Below, piece by piece: positions 39,061 to 51,150 of a DNA stretch of 64,000 nt (position 1 is its first letter; every line of letters begins with the position of its first letter). Origin of the DNA: Channa striata (Eukaryota > Chordata > Actinopteri > Anabantiformes > Channidae). Made by a program: the position numbers and the translations under genes. Under the pieces are notes generated by a model. That model worked only from the letters and a program-made list of their open reading frames with translations, made no database searches and was not told where the DNA came from. Location: the NCBI GenBank assembly GCA_033026295.1, contig CM065189.1, forward strand, positions 4,530,951 through 4,594,950. The letters run 5' to 3'.

Positions 39061-40484
39061 TTTGTGGCCCTGAGCTTAACTCCATGACTCTGTAGGGCTC
39101 GCAGGACTTTCCTCAGTCCTTCCACATGGTCCTCAAAAGTACGAGCATAACACAAGATGTCATCCAAGTATGGAATGCAACATTCATCTCTCAGAGGTGC
39201 AAGCATTTCTTCCATACTACGCTGGAATGCAGCAGGTGCATTAGTCAGCCCAAAAGGGATTCGCACCCACTCGTACAGGCCCCAGGGGGTTATGAATGCA
39301 GTTAAGTGACGTGAACCCTCATAAATAAAGCCCTGGTGGTAAGCTTTCCCTTGATCTAAAATAGAAAACCAACTGTACCCGCCCAAAGTGTCTGTGAGAT
39401 CCTGGATCCTTGGCAATGGATGGCGATCTGGTACTGTGTGCTGATTGAGGAGGCGATAATCTATACAGAGTCGGAGTGTTCCATCCTTCTTGCGCACACA
39501 GACAACAGGTGCTGAGTAGGGAGATCTTGATTTTACAATCCACCCTTTCGCCAGCAGATCCTCAATGTACTCCTTTACCTCCTTGTAGAGTGGTTTTGGG
39601 ATGGAGGTGTAAGACTTTTGGATGGGCGTGTTGTCCTTCACTATTATTGACATTTCCAAACTCTGTATACACCCCATATCATTGTCATCTCGTGCAAATG
39701 CTGCTGATTCCTCCCGCAGCATTTTCTTGACAACTTTCTGCCAGTCCTCGCTTAAATGACTGACATCCACTGGTGGATCCCACAGTGGTGTCGAACTGCC
39801 TTCCGCGTTCTGGTGAATGTTCGAGGACTCCACATTTCCGGTTTCCTGGGGGGTATTCGGATCAGTCAAGTTCACTTCATCAGTCTCAATTACTTTTGCT
39901 ACAGGTTCAATGCTACCTAAGACAGTCCTGCAACTCAGGGTTATTTTGTGTTTTGTATGGTTGATAATGGGTATTGTAACATAAGGGACTTTTGCCTGGC
40001 AGATCCTAACTAAACTATCCCCAATATTCAGCTGAGGTAGCTGGGGGTTTTCCTGGTGAGGTTCGAAATGCACGAGTGGATTTGTCATGTCAAACGTGTG
40101 TGGTATTTTACACTTAACGTTTCTAGCTTGATCAGCTGGAATAACCACATCATGTTGTCCCAATCTCACTTTGCCTTGCCTCATACCCTTATCATCACTG
40201 AGTTTAGCCTGAATGTAGTTGACAAGTGCTGTGGCTTGGTCATCCTGAAGATTCATTGCACCACGTATGAGTTTCACCAGAGCAGGTATAAGCTCAGCAT
40301 CACCCTTTGGTCCCAGCACCAATTGCTCAATGACATTAAAGCCAAAGAGAGGGGTATCCAAAGGAACACTGCTTACCAGGAAGGGCACTTGTATTGACAG
40401 ATTTGGGTCACTGTTGTCTGGAAGACTCACCATTACCCCTATCCAGCCATCATAAGGTAGTGGTTTACCGTTTACAGCCAACAC
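38976..40484 (-). pseudogene. Gypsy reverse transcriptase region
   Basis: About 500 codons. RT motifs occur in order: KKDGTLRLCIDYRLLN, PLPRIQDLTDTLGG, PFGLTNAPAAFQR and the catalytic YLDDILCYA. A frameshift near 39030 separates it from the RNase H part, and another near 40480 from the protease. Confidence 0.93.
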
Positions 40485-40692
40485 ACATTTTTCCTATGAG
40501 TTCGGCTAATGGCCGTAGCTTGTGGTCCGGGATGTATGTCTTTAGCCACTGGCGGTCAAGGAGGCTGACTTGTGCACCAGTATCCAGTAAACAGTCCACT
40601 GCATAGTTGTGGATGTAGCATCTGATCTTACATTTTCTCCCCACTAACTGAGCTACATTCCCACAGGCCGTCGTCTCATTGTCTGTGAACAA
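40465..40692 (-). pseudogene. Gypsy aspartic protease fragment
   Basis: The active-site motif CLLDTGAQVSLLD is present in a 75-codon frame, followed by a frame change into the RT frame near 40480. Confidence 0.85.
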
Positions 40693-40833
40693 GGATGGAA
40701 CATGGCTAGTCTTTACATTAGCAGTCTCTTTCCGATGAGGCTTTGATTTAGTGATGTCATGTTGTTCCCCACTTTATGGTATCTGGTCCATAACAAGTGG
40801 CTGCCTGGAGTCCTGTGCTTTCACTCGTTTAAG

Positions 40834-40875
40834 ACATCCCACTGCTCTATGACCTGCCTCTCCACATATGAAACA
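40834..40875 (-). pseudogene. Gypsy nucleocapsid CCHC zinc knuckle
   Basis: Minus-strand codons read C-F-I-C-G-E-A-G-H-R-A-V-G-C, a perfect CX2CX4HX4C. It lies just beyond the gag stop at 40907 in another frame, so a frameshift near 40915 cut it off. Confidence 0.88.
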
Positions 40876-40906
40876 ATGACTACATGAACTCATGCCTCCC
40901 AGTACA

Positions 40907-42326
40907 TCACGGGCAGCCATACTGTCTTGGTGTCAGCTTGGATTTGCTCTGTTTTGAATGTATGCCCTGGTAAGTTGATTCTTGAGCCCTGCTCGCTGTG
41001 AGCGTTTCAACCACTTTGGTCAGAGTATCAATTTTGGCATTCAGTTCTTCTATAACTTTATTTTTACTCTTCTCAATGTCCCTTTCCGTAGTAAGTTGAG
41101 CACTATGAGCATGTGTTACTCTCTGACGGGAGGACACGCCAAATCTGCGTTGTCTTTCATTCTCCTCACTGGATACTTTGTTCACCTGCCTTATTACTGC
41201 TTCATCTGCCACAGAATTATCTGAGAGAAGGGGTTTGAGTTCATTACGAATATCCGTGTATTTAGGGAGAAGTCCCTCATGAATGGTGCGCAAGAACACA
41301 TTTTGCACTGTGCGTGGTTCATACTCAATGTCCAGATTATCATGTTTAGCTGCAAACATAACTTTCTGTTTCAGCCCGATCATTCTGTACAAGAACTGTT
41401 GGGGACTCTCATGCTCATGTTGCTTAGTGCTCATTAACTCCTGGAAGAGCTCACTGCCACTCTTTTCACTCAAGTGTGATCGCAGGAAGCTCTTAAGCTC
41501 AGCGAGAGTTAGGTCATCCTTATTGATGAGCATGTCTTTAAACTGTCCTGGTTTTACAATGCGGAGCACCAACTGGATGATTTCGCTGTCAGTGTGTTTT
41601 GCTTTGAGTGCCTCATCCATCTGTTTACACAGTCCATGGTAGCTGATGTCGGATGCACTGTCCCCAACCTGACCCCCATGGACTTTAAACTCTCTCCGCT
41701 GAAGGAAGGGTAAATCTCTTACTGAAACCATGTTATCAGGGCTACGGTCTATGTAGTGAACTGGGGTGGGGCTGCTGGTTTTAACTGTTGTCAACGGTTG
41801 TGGTTGTGTGGCGGTTAACATGTGCACTGTTTGGACTGGTGACCCTGATTTAAACTCAGCCAGTCTCCTACCCAAAGCTTCATAATTAACCATTAGCTGT
41901 TGGTACTCCACTGCTTGTGGGTCATCAGACTGCACAGGATAAAGGTCATCTATACTAGTCTTTGCACTGCTTCGCTCTGGCAGTTGGGCAGGTGGAGGTG
42001 CCTGTGTCCTCGCCCTATTTTCACTACATGACATTGGAGATTGAATAACCTCAACAGCATGACTAGAGATAGTCATCAGTAATAGCATCTCTCAGGGATA
42101 ACAAATGTGAAAATCCCTGGTCTTCTAAATCAAGCAATGTCTTACTGTTCAAATAAGTACAAATATAATCAATACAACTCTCCTCATCACCCCGTATTGC
42201 ACATGAAGGGTCCAAGTCCTCTGTCACTGCAATATTCTCAACAACTTGGAAAAGTTCCTCAGCTGTTAGGGTGTGAAGGCTTTTCTTTATTTTCCATATT
42301 AGCTCTTTCCTTTCGCCGTCATCCAT
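40907..42326 (-). pseudogene. Gypsy gag, two overlapping frames
   Basis: 42063-42326 (starts MDDGERKELIWKIKK, 87 codons, helical) and 40907-42088 (393 codons) overlap by 26 bp in different frames, implying a frameshift in one original gag frame. The second contains a capsid-like helical region (FQELMSTKQHEHESPQQFLY) typical of gypsy Gag. Confidence 0.82.
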
Positions 42327-42526
42327 GATGATTCCCTTTTAAAGTAGTACCTCACAGTGTGGCAACCTTCAGCAGGCAGTGTTGCAATCCTAAACCAGGA
42401 TTCCGCTCGAATCCTCGGCCCTCAAGTTGCCTCACGTGCCCATGTACAGCTTTACTGTGCTGATCCGGTGGTGTCTGCCTTGGATCCGTCGGTTTGAGGA
42501 TCAGCATCAGCTCTCGTCAGATGCCG

Positions 42527-42544
42527 ATCCCAGCGGTGCCTCCA
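42527..42544 (-). other. Primer-binding site complementary to tRNA-Thr 3' end
   Basis: The plus strand reads ATCCCAGCGGTGCCTCCA, which equals, from memory, the 3' end of a vertebrate tRNA-Thr including CCA. It sits 6 bp inside the right LTR, which identifies that LTR as the 5' one and confirms the minus orientation. Confidence 0.7.
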
Positions 42545-42550
42545 AAATTC

Positions 42551-43566
42551 TGTTACAGGCCTCAAGCAATAGTGACCTGTTTGCAGATTATGTGTTCTGT
42601 TTCGGACAGGAATAAGGGGAGACAGGAGACGTTAGTTGTGTCCGTCACGCAGGCTGTTCTCTGTCTTTATTAAACAGCTGACATTGTCCTTACACATTTC
42701 TTTTGTTCACAGTTCAGCAGTATTAAATAAAGTATTGCTTCACCACAGTATCTTGTAAAGCCTGCAATTACACTCACTTTCAGTGTTTACCACACTAGCT
42801 TTCACTAGACCATCAGTAATCCGCTTACTGGTAAAATTCAGCCCGTCAGTACATTTTATGTGTTTTATATAACAAAAGTATTAACAACATACATACACAA
42901 AATAACGCACGTGGAACTCTGTGACCATTTACAGATTTACTAAAATAAATGTATCACTCCAAATACTGAAAACTACACCAAACACAGAAATTCAGTCATA
43001 TAATCAACACTCCCCACTCTCTGTTTCACACAGAGTCAAACCAAACATGAATGGTGCTTTTACCAATGTCCAGAAGCCAGTAATCAATAACCCAACGAAC
43101 TAAAAATAAGGCCGCGATCCCTGTTAGCTCACGCACAGAAGCTAGGGAAGCTACACAGTAAACGGTAACTCACTTTCGACTGTAAACTACTCAAATCCAT
43201 TTTTACGTCCTAAACCTCACCGAGGTTACGGCAGGAAGGATTTAGGGATCCTCTAGAATGTTTTGTGGCCCAACTACACAAGTCACTAACCTGTTTCGGA
43301 CAGGAATAAGGGGAGACAGGAGACGTTAGTTGTGTCCGTCACGCAGGCTGTTCTCTGTCTGAGAAACGCAGGCCTGACAGAGGCGTTTCAACTAGCGCTC
43401 ACTGCGGGGATACTCCACCTGGTGGCGTAATTTGGAAATTACAGTAGGCTACTTGTCATTGGAAATCACAAAGAAATATACATAAATTTGGCCTTTCTTT
43501 CACAAAAATGCCTAAAATAAAAACCTAACTCAACAATTGGTTGACAACTTATTGGTAGGTGTCACA
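42551..43566 (-). repeat. Right (5') LTR of the gypsy element
   Basis: 42551-43417 is the shared 867-bp part. The following 149 bp (43418-43566) end in GTGTCACA next to TTAA, and are best read as the outer end of the full 5' LTR that the other LTR lost. The alternative is an unrelated small insertion. Confidence 0.65.
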
Positions 43567-46014
43567 TTAACCTACAGGGTGCCGGTGGAAATTGGACTAC
43601 TGTTGGTCGAAGAAGGAGAGGAGGCAGAAGGGTTCGTGGACAGAGAGAGAAGGGGAAAGTCAGGAGCTTAGATCTGAGAGTAGGGACTCTTAACGTTGGC
43701 AAAATGACAGGGAAAGGTAGAGAGCAGGCAGACATGATGGAGAGAAGGAAGGTAGATGTACTGTGTGTGGAGGAGACGAGGTGGAAGGGCAGCAAAGCAC
43801 GTAGTATTGGAGGAGGATACAAACTGTTCTACCATGGTGTGGATAGGAAGAGAAACGGAGTAGGAGTGATCCTGAAGGGGGGGTTTTTTAACATTATTCT
43901 AGAGGTGAAAAGAGTGTCAGACAGGGTGATGAGCCTAAAGCTAGAAATCAAAGGGGTGATGGTGAACGTAGTCAGTGGGTATGCTCCATAAGTTGGCTTT
44001 GAGTAAGAACAGAAGGATAGATTCTGGAGTGAGTTTGATGAGGTTGTTGGCGAGGGGAACCGAGTTGATGAGGAGGTGATGGGCAGGTTTGATGTAAAGG
44101 AAAGGAATCCAGAAGGACAGATGGTTGTGGACTTTGCTAAGAGAATGCAAATGGCTGTAGTCAACACTTACTTCCAGAAGAGAGAGAGGAACACAGAGTG
44201 ACATACAAGAATTGAGGTAGGAGTACACAGGTGGAGTACATTCTATGTAGACGAGGTCATTTAAGAGAGGTTAGTGACTGTAAAGTGGTGGTAGGAGAGA
44301 GTGTAGCAAGACAGCACCGCATGGTGGTGTGTAAGATGACTCTGGTGGTCATGAAGAAGAAGAGACGAAAGACAGAAAAGAAGACCAAGTGGTGGAAGCT
44401 AAAGATTGAAGAAACTTGTGAGGAATTCAGGCAGAAGTTGAGACAGGCTTTGGGTTGCCAGGAAGAGCTTCCAGATGACTGGGAAACTACAGCAGAGGTA
44501 ATCAGGGAAACAGGTAGGAAGGTGCTGGGTGTGTCATCTGGAAAGAGGAAAGAAGATAAAGACACTTGGTGGTGGAATGAGGAAGTACAGGACTGCATCC
44601 AGAGGAAGAGGTTAGCTAAAAGGAAGTGGGATGTAGAAAGGACTGAGGAAAGTAGACAGGACTACAAGGAAGTGCAGCGCAAGTGAAGAGGGAGGTGGCA
44701 AAGGCCAAACAGAAAGCTTATGATGAGCTGTATGAGAGGTTAGACACAAAGGAAGGAGAGAAGGACTTGTACAGGATAGCCAGACAGAGAGATAGGGATG
44801 GGAAAGATGTGCAACAGATAAGGGTGATTAAAGACAGAGACGGAAAGGTGCTAACAACCCAGGACAGTGTGCAGAGAAGATGGAAGGAGTATTTTGAGGA
44901 GCTGATGAATGAGGAAAATGACAGGGAAAGAAGGGAGGAAGATGTGGATGTTGTGGAGCAGGACATAGCAGAGATTAGAAAGAATGAGGTGAGGAAGGCT
45001 CTGAAAGAATGAAGAGCAGAAAGGCTGTTGGTCCTGATGATGTACCTGTGGATGTGTGGAAGTGTCTGGGAAAGACAGCAGTGGAGTTTTTAACCAGTGT
45101 GTTTAACAGGATTTTAGAGAGTGAGAAGATGCCTGAGGAATGGAGGAGAAGCATTCTGGTGCCAATCTTCAAGAACAAGGGTGACACGCAGAACTGCACC
45201 AACTACAGAGGAGTAAAGCTGATGAGCCACACAATGAAGCTGTGGGAAAGAGTAGTGGAAGCCAGGCTTAGGAAGGAGGTGGAGATTTGTGAGCAGCAGT
45301 TTTTTTTATGCCCTGTAAGAGCACCACTGATGTCATTTTCGCTTTGAGATTATTGATGGAAAAGTGCAGAGATGGTCATAAGGAGCTGCATTGTGTATTT
45401 AGAGAAGGTGTATGACAGGGTGCAGAGGAAGGAGCTGTGGTACTGTATGAGGTTTCGGGAGTGGCAGAGAAGTACGTCACAGTAGTCCAAGACATGTATG
45501 AGAGGAGCATGGTGGTGAGATGTGCCGTAGGTCAGACAGAGGAATTCAAGGTGGAGGTGGGACTACACCAAGGATCGGCTTTGAGTCCCTTCTTGTTTGC
45601 TATGCTGATGGACAGGTTGACAGATGAGGTCAGACAGAAATCTCCCTGGACAATGATGTTTGCAGATGACATTGTGATTTGCAGTAAGAGTAGAGAGCAG
45701 GTGGAGGGACAGCTGGAGAGGTTGAGGTTTGCTCTGGAAAGAAGAGGCATGAAAGTCAGTCGTAGCAAGACAGAAAATGTGTGTAAACGAGAGGGAGCAA
45801 GGTAGAAGCGTGAGGTTACAGGGGGCTGAGGTGAAGAAGGTGCAGGAGTTTAAGTACTTGGGGTAAACAGTTCAGTGTGATGGGGAGTGTGGAAAAGAGG
45901 TGAAGAGGCGAGTGCAGGCGGGTTGGACTGGGTGGAGGAAAGTGTCATGAGTGTTGTGTGACAGAAGAGTGTCAGCAAGACTCAAAGGAAAGGTGTACAA
46001 GACAGTGGTGAGTC
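43567..46014 (+). mobile_element. RTE-3 LINE, main body
   Basis: Continues the 35228 fragment. Endonuclease frame 43704-43991 (MTGKGREQADMMERRKVD, VEETRWKGSKA), then 44231-44686, 44683-45012, 45009-45347 and 45437-45805 with FADDIVICSKSREQ. The catalytic DDIV is intact, but at least five frameshifts break the coding sequence. It is interrupted at about 46013 by an L2 fragment. Confidence 0.92.
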
Positions 46015-46015
46015 A

Positions 46016-47387
46016 TCACTGCTACGCTGATGACACGCAGTTATATCTATCTATGAAACCTGATGAAACAAATAAATTAATCAAACTACAAGCATGTCTT
46101 AAAGATATAAGGGACTGGATGACGTATAATTTTCTTCTTCTAAACTCAGATAAAACTGAAGTTATTGTATTTGGGCCTGATAGTCTAAGAGACATGTTTT
46201 CTAACCATATCGCTACTTTAGACGACATAACTCTTGCCCCCAGTAGTACTGCAAGGAATCTTGGAGTCATTTTTGACCAGGATTTGTCATTTACCTCACA
46301 GATAAAGCAAATCTCTAGAACAGCCTTCTTCCACCTACGGAACATTGCCAAAATTAGGAGCATCCTATCCCTAAGCGATGCTGAAAAATTGGTTCATGTA
46401 TTTGTTACTTCTAGATTGGACTACTGTAATTCTTTACTTTCAGGCTGCCCTAGTAACTCTCTAAAAAGCCTCCAAGTAATCCAAAATGCTGCAGCAAGAT
46501 TACTGACTGGGATTGGTAAGAGAGATCATATTTCACCTTCATTAGCTTCTCTCCATTGGCTTCCAATTAAATGCAGAATAGAATTTAAAACCCTTCTTCT
46601 TACCTATAAAGCTTTAAACGGTCAAGCCCCATCATATCTAAAAGATCTCCTAGTACCATATCATCCTACTAGACCACTTCGGTCCCAAAATGCAGGCCTA
46701 CTTGTGGTTCCCAGAATTTCCAAAAATAGAATGGGAGGCAGAGCCTTTAGCTATCAAGCTCCTCTCCTGTGGAACCAGCTTCCAGTCCAGATTCGGGAAG
46801 CAGACACCCTCCCTATTTTTAAGACTAGGCTCAAAACCTTCCTTTTTGATAAAGCTTATAGTTGGTTATAGTCATGCTGCTATAGGCTTAGATTGCTGGG
46901 GGACTTCCTCTTCTCTTCATTCTCTCCTCTCACCCCACATCTATAATGTCACCACTGTATGACATTAACTCTGTGTCTTCTTTGTCCCGTAGTCATCTCT
47001 CTCCCTCTCTTTCCCCCTCTCTCTCTCCCTGTCTTCAGGTGTCCCCGGATTTGGCGCTGTGTGTCCTCCAGTGTGCAGCTACTGGTCCTATTAACCTGCT
47101 CAATGTTTTGTTGTTGCTTTTGTTGCTCTGTTCTTTTCTCTCTCCACTTTCCACTCTGCCCAACCGGTCAAGGCAGATAGCCGTCCTCCCTGAGCCTGGT
47201 TCTGCTGGAGGTTTCTTCCGTTAAAGGGAGTTTTTCCTCTCCACTGTTGCCTATGGCTTGCTCAAGGGGGATTTGTTGGGTTTTCTCTACCTGTTTGTAC
47301 AGTCTTGACTTTATTATGTAAAGTGCCCTGAGATGACCTTGTTGTAAATTGGCGCTATATAAATAAAGTTGAATTGAATTGAATTGA
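46016..47387 (+). mobile_element. L2 LINE, 5'-truncated copy inserted in RTE-3
   Basis: Encodes YADDTQLYLSMKPDE and the complete RT C-terminal region (FVTSRLDYCNSLLSG, HWLPIKCRIEFKTLLLTYKA, RLKTFLFDKAYSWL) without frame breaks, then the L2 3' end with GAATTGAATTGAATTGA. Its intact coding tail marks it as a younger copy than the one at 24115. The frame is open upstream into the RTE, forming a chimeric frame 45951-46871. Confidence 0.93.
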
Positions 47388-47822
47388 GTCCAGCTCTGCT
47401 CTATGGGTTAGACACAGTAGCAGTGAGAAAGAGACAAGATGCAAAGATGGAAGCAGCAGAGATGAAGATGTTGAGCTTCTCCTTAGGAGGCACAAGGTTG
47501 GACAGAATAAGGAACGAGCTCATCAGAGGGACAGCGCACGTTGCCTTTGTTAGCAACAAAGTCAGAGAGGCCAGACTGAGATGGTTTGGACATGTGCAGA
47601 GGAGGGATAGTGAATATATTGGTAGAAGGATGTTGGAGATGGAGCTGCCAGGCAAGAGGGCAAGAGGACGACCAAGGAGGAGATATATGGACGTGCTAAC
47701 AGAGGACATGAGGTTAGCTGGTGTCAGAGTGGAAGATGCCCAGGATAGATTGAGGTGGAAAAGGATGATTCGCTGTGGTGACCCCTGATGGGAAAACCCA
47801 AAGACAAGTAGTATTAGTAGTA
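47388..47822 (+). mobile_element. RTE-3 LINE, 3' end
   Basis: Resumes with ALLYGLDTVAVRKRQDA and ends RWKRMIRCGDP, stop, then the RTE 3' tail with AGTATTAGTAGTAG. Confidence 0.92.
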
Positions 47823-48492
47823 GGAACAATTATACAAGTTCATGCACACCGTTCTGTCCAAAGAGAGAAGAGCAAAACCTGTGTCCCAGTGACATCAAAT
47901 ACCTTCCAAAAGCCTCACAGACACCAAAGGCTTTGACACTGCATCAGTTAGAAACAACCTGGGTGGGTTGAGTTGAGTGAGCTACAGCTAGTTTGATCCT
48001 CAAAAGCTGCATATTGTAGTTGACAAGACTCTCACAGTCATCACAATCCGCTCATTGTACATGTGAATCAAACAAAAACTTTGTCCTGAAAAATCAGTTG
48101 TTGAAATAAAATTATCTCAGTAGTTCTGTGCATTTCAACACAGGCAGGGATAAGGAAACACAACATTACACATCTGGCAGCTGACACACAGAGGGCAGTA
48201 ACACACAAGCACAAGCACAAATCTTTTTTTTATTTATTTGAATATCAAATATGATATGAAAAGTTAATACTTCATAAACACCGTATACAGAAAATACAAT
48301 ATCAGCACACAGCATTTCAAGTGGCATCGCAAATGCTAGACCTAGATTTAAATGTCATCAAAGTTTGCTGCAAATTCCTTTTGTTGTGGAGATTTTGGTG
48401 TTTGACTGATTCATGAAATACCATGAGTTCTATGGTGAAAATGTTTGTGAGAACAGTCGTTACCTTACGTCAAATACAATAGGGAAATCAAA
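47823..48492. other. Non-coding, unassigned
   Basis: No gene or element could be supported. It lies downstream of GIMAP-E. Confidence 0.45.
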
Positions 48493-49446
48493 TCAGAGAG
48501 TTGTACAATTATTAGAAGGATTTTTCCTCTCTGCTGTACTTCTCCGCCCTTCACTTGCTAAACGCTGCCTCAAACTTTCAATCTGCCTTTCTCTTTCTTT
48601 TTCGTCTCTCTTTCGTTCTGCTTCTCTTTCCTCCATCTCCCTCATCCTCTCTCTCTTCCTCATTTCCATCTTCTTCTTCCTCTCCTCCTCTCTCTCTTTC
48701 CTATCCCTCTCTCTCTCAGTCTAAAGTTGTTCATTCATTCTCTTTATCTGTTTTTCATAATTTTTCCGTATTTTTCTCTCCACTTCCTCTTGTTCTCTGC
48801 ATTTTTTCTCTTCCTTCTCCTTCAGAATTTGTTGTTTCTCCTCTTCAATTGCCCTCTCTGCTTCCTGGAACATCTCATTGGTGTAGTGACTTACTCCGAG
48901 CTATATTTCGGATCGTCTGAAGCAGCTCAGTGACCTGAAGCCGATTCTTCACCTGATTATTAAAAACATGGTACTGACTGTTACATCTGGCTGCAAGCCC
49001 TTGAAGTTCTGGGCTTTTATTGAGAAACTCCTGAATAGTGATTTCTTGGAGAACGTCACCACCAGTAAAGAGGACCATGCTGTATCTGTCTGCATTCCGG
49101 CCAAAGATTTCTTGAATCCTTTGCACAGTGTTTTGTTCTTCTTCAGTGAATCTGCCCAGTCTGATGACCACCAGGAAAACATGGGGTCCAGGAGCAGCAT
49201 ATGTGATACACTGGCTAATATCTTTAGTGGTTTTGTCTTTGCCAAACCTGGTGTCAAACAGGCCCGGAGTGTCAATGACAGCCACCTGCTGTCCATCCAC
49301 CACAGCTTGTCCCTTAGAACAGTCCACAGTCATAGACTTAGCACTGAAGCACTGATGTCCCAGGATGGTGTTTCCAGTGCTACTTTTCCCGTTGCCAGTC
49401 TTCCGCACTATCACAATCCTCAGCTGCTCATTAACTCTCATAGATC
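48493..49446 (-). pseudogene. GIMAP-E: broken AIG1/GIMAP GTPase exon
   Basis: The minus-strand exon starts at acceptor 49446 (TTCTCCACAG) and is most like GIMAP-C (DTPGLFDTRFGKDKT, RLGRFTEEEQNTVQRIQEIFG). Lesions: the first Gly of the P-loop is Arg (RKTGNGKS); four residues are lost after QCF; an 8-nt deletion near 48895 shifts the frame at NIARSKS; and a TAG at 48721-48723 interrupts the coil. Beyond it the coil frame stays open and ends NPSNNCTTL, stop at 48493. No first exon or promoter is seen within 1.5 kb upstream. The coil tail differs from all the other copies. Confidence 0.85.
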
Positions 49447-49509
49447 CTGTGGAGAAGAATAAGTGATTATCAGGCTGTATGTGCAGTTGTATTACAGGCT
49501 CCTTTAAAA

Positions 49510-51080
49510 TCATTCATATTATTCTGGCTGTCTTTTTAATATAACTACAGTAAGCTGCAGTCTCTAAAGGGAAAGATGTTCATTTGACCCCCGCAAATGA
49601 CAGGCCCCTTCATTAGGTACACCTGGACAGTCTGATGGAATCCAGTACAGCAGCACTGCCAAAAAGTCTCCTTTTATAAATTATATTTCTCGTTTTTGAG
49701 GTTAAAACTGTCAGAAAGATGATAATTCTATGTGTTTATCATTGATGTCATATCGGGCAGTGCAGTCATACTGGAGTGGGATAATGACCTTAAACACACC
49801 TCACCCTAACACTAAGCTTATCAAGAGCCAATTAGAGCTGACTCTCATGGACCTCGACCCCACTGAGCATTAAAAAGTCTGCCATTCTGTAACATCACAA
49901 GGAGATTTTTGGAGTGTTGTCAAACCTCTTCAAACCTTGGTCCCCACTTTTACACAGGTCTCCTCAATCTTAAAAAGCTCTTTTAAGCAGCAGTTCATTA
50001 AGCTCCACACTTGAACTTTTAACTCTAGGAAAAGTGTATTAGCAGATAAGATAATAAATGAATATATTTATACAACTTTACACATTTGCTCCATTGTAAA
50101 ACATTTGATACACTTGGTGAAAAGGGTACTGAGCAGCTAAATCTAAGATTAGCTCCTTGGTTTGTGTATTAGAGAAAGGTGCCAAAATTCAATAGTACGA
50201 GAAATGAAGCATTCTTTGTTGTTTATTAGATTAATATAATATGTTGTAGTTCAGTTTGATCCTACACACAATAAAAGTTATTTTTGGAAGAATTTATTGG
50301 TAAAACATTCGTAGGTTTTCCCTCTTTGTTTTTTTCTAAATCATTTTATTCACCACTTGAATGCAGCCTTTTAATATTTGAATGTATTTTTAGCCATAGT
50401 TTCTATTTCACTCTGGCACATGTGGTACATGTGGTGCTCAGGCTTTATCTTCTGTGTCTTCTGTAAACCGACGTAGGTAGCTCCTCTGACCACACTGCTC
50501 ACCCCTCCCTTCACCATTTACGAGAAATGGCAGCAGTTCTATAAGACTGTAGTTGATACTGCAGATACAATATCTGTTCCATCATTGGAATGAAAAAGAA
50601 ACTACACCTGTTTAAAGTCGCCTGTGGTGCTGTACTGGACACAGATATCTATGAAGGCTGCAACTATAAACAGAGCAGATACGTTTGTTTTCTGTCAGGT
50701 GACTTTCACATGCAGTAAAAAACTGTGGTTTACTGTCCTGCAAAGCTGCTGAAAGGTGGAATGAGGGTAAATCATGTCAGGACACATCTGAGAAAATTCT
50801 TTGTAGCATCTTCCATTATGACAGTAAAGTTGTAGTTTCAAAGATATAGAAAAGTGTGAGAAGTTTACTGACAGGTCCTGTGTTTACAGTATGTGTCATT
50901 TTAGCTGTTCACAATTTACAACCAAAACCAGGCCAAAGTTATATTAATAATAAAAATAATTATTATTCTATTTGTATTTACATTTTACACAGAATCCCAA
51001 CATCTTTGGATGTGGGATTTGTATAAGCTCATTAATTAGACAAGACAATCATAAAACATTTGATATAATATCCACCTCGG
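49510..51080. other. Non-coding upstream region of GIMAP-E
   Basis: No gene is seen. 49605-49735 resembles 75-215; 50370-50480 resembles 14825-14945. The expected GIMAP first exon was searched for and not found. Confidence 0.5.
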
Positions 51081-51150
51081 CCTAGAAGCTTAGGCCGAGG
51101 TGGAGGAGTAGCAGCAATCTATCACTCAAGCTTACAGATAAACCCTAGAC

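Larger units (their letters stand above)
35415..43566 (-). mobile_element. Ty3/gypsy LTR retrotransposon, degenerate, nested in RTE-3
   Basis: Read on the minus strand the order is LTR, primer site, gag, protease, reverse transcriptase, RNase H, integrase, LTR, which is the Ty3/gypsy (Metaviridae) order. Direct TTAA copies flank the unit (35411-35414 and 43567-43570). The outer bases are TG at the left and CA at the right, as for LTR elements. At least four frameshifts and one nonsense codon break the coding frames, so it cannot be autonomous. There is no envelope-like frame. The right LTR appears about 150 bp longer than the left one. Confidence 0.92.
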
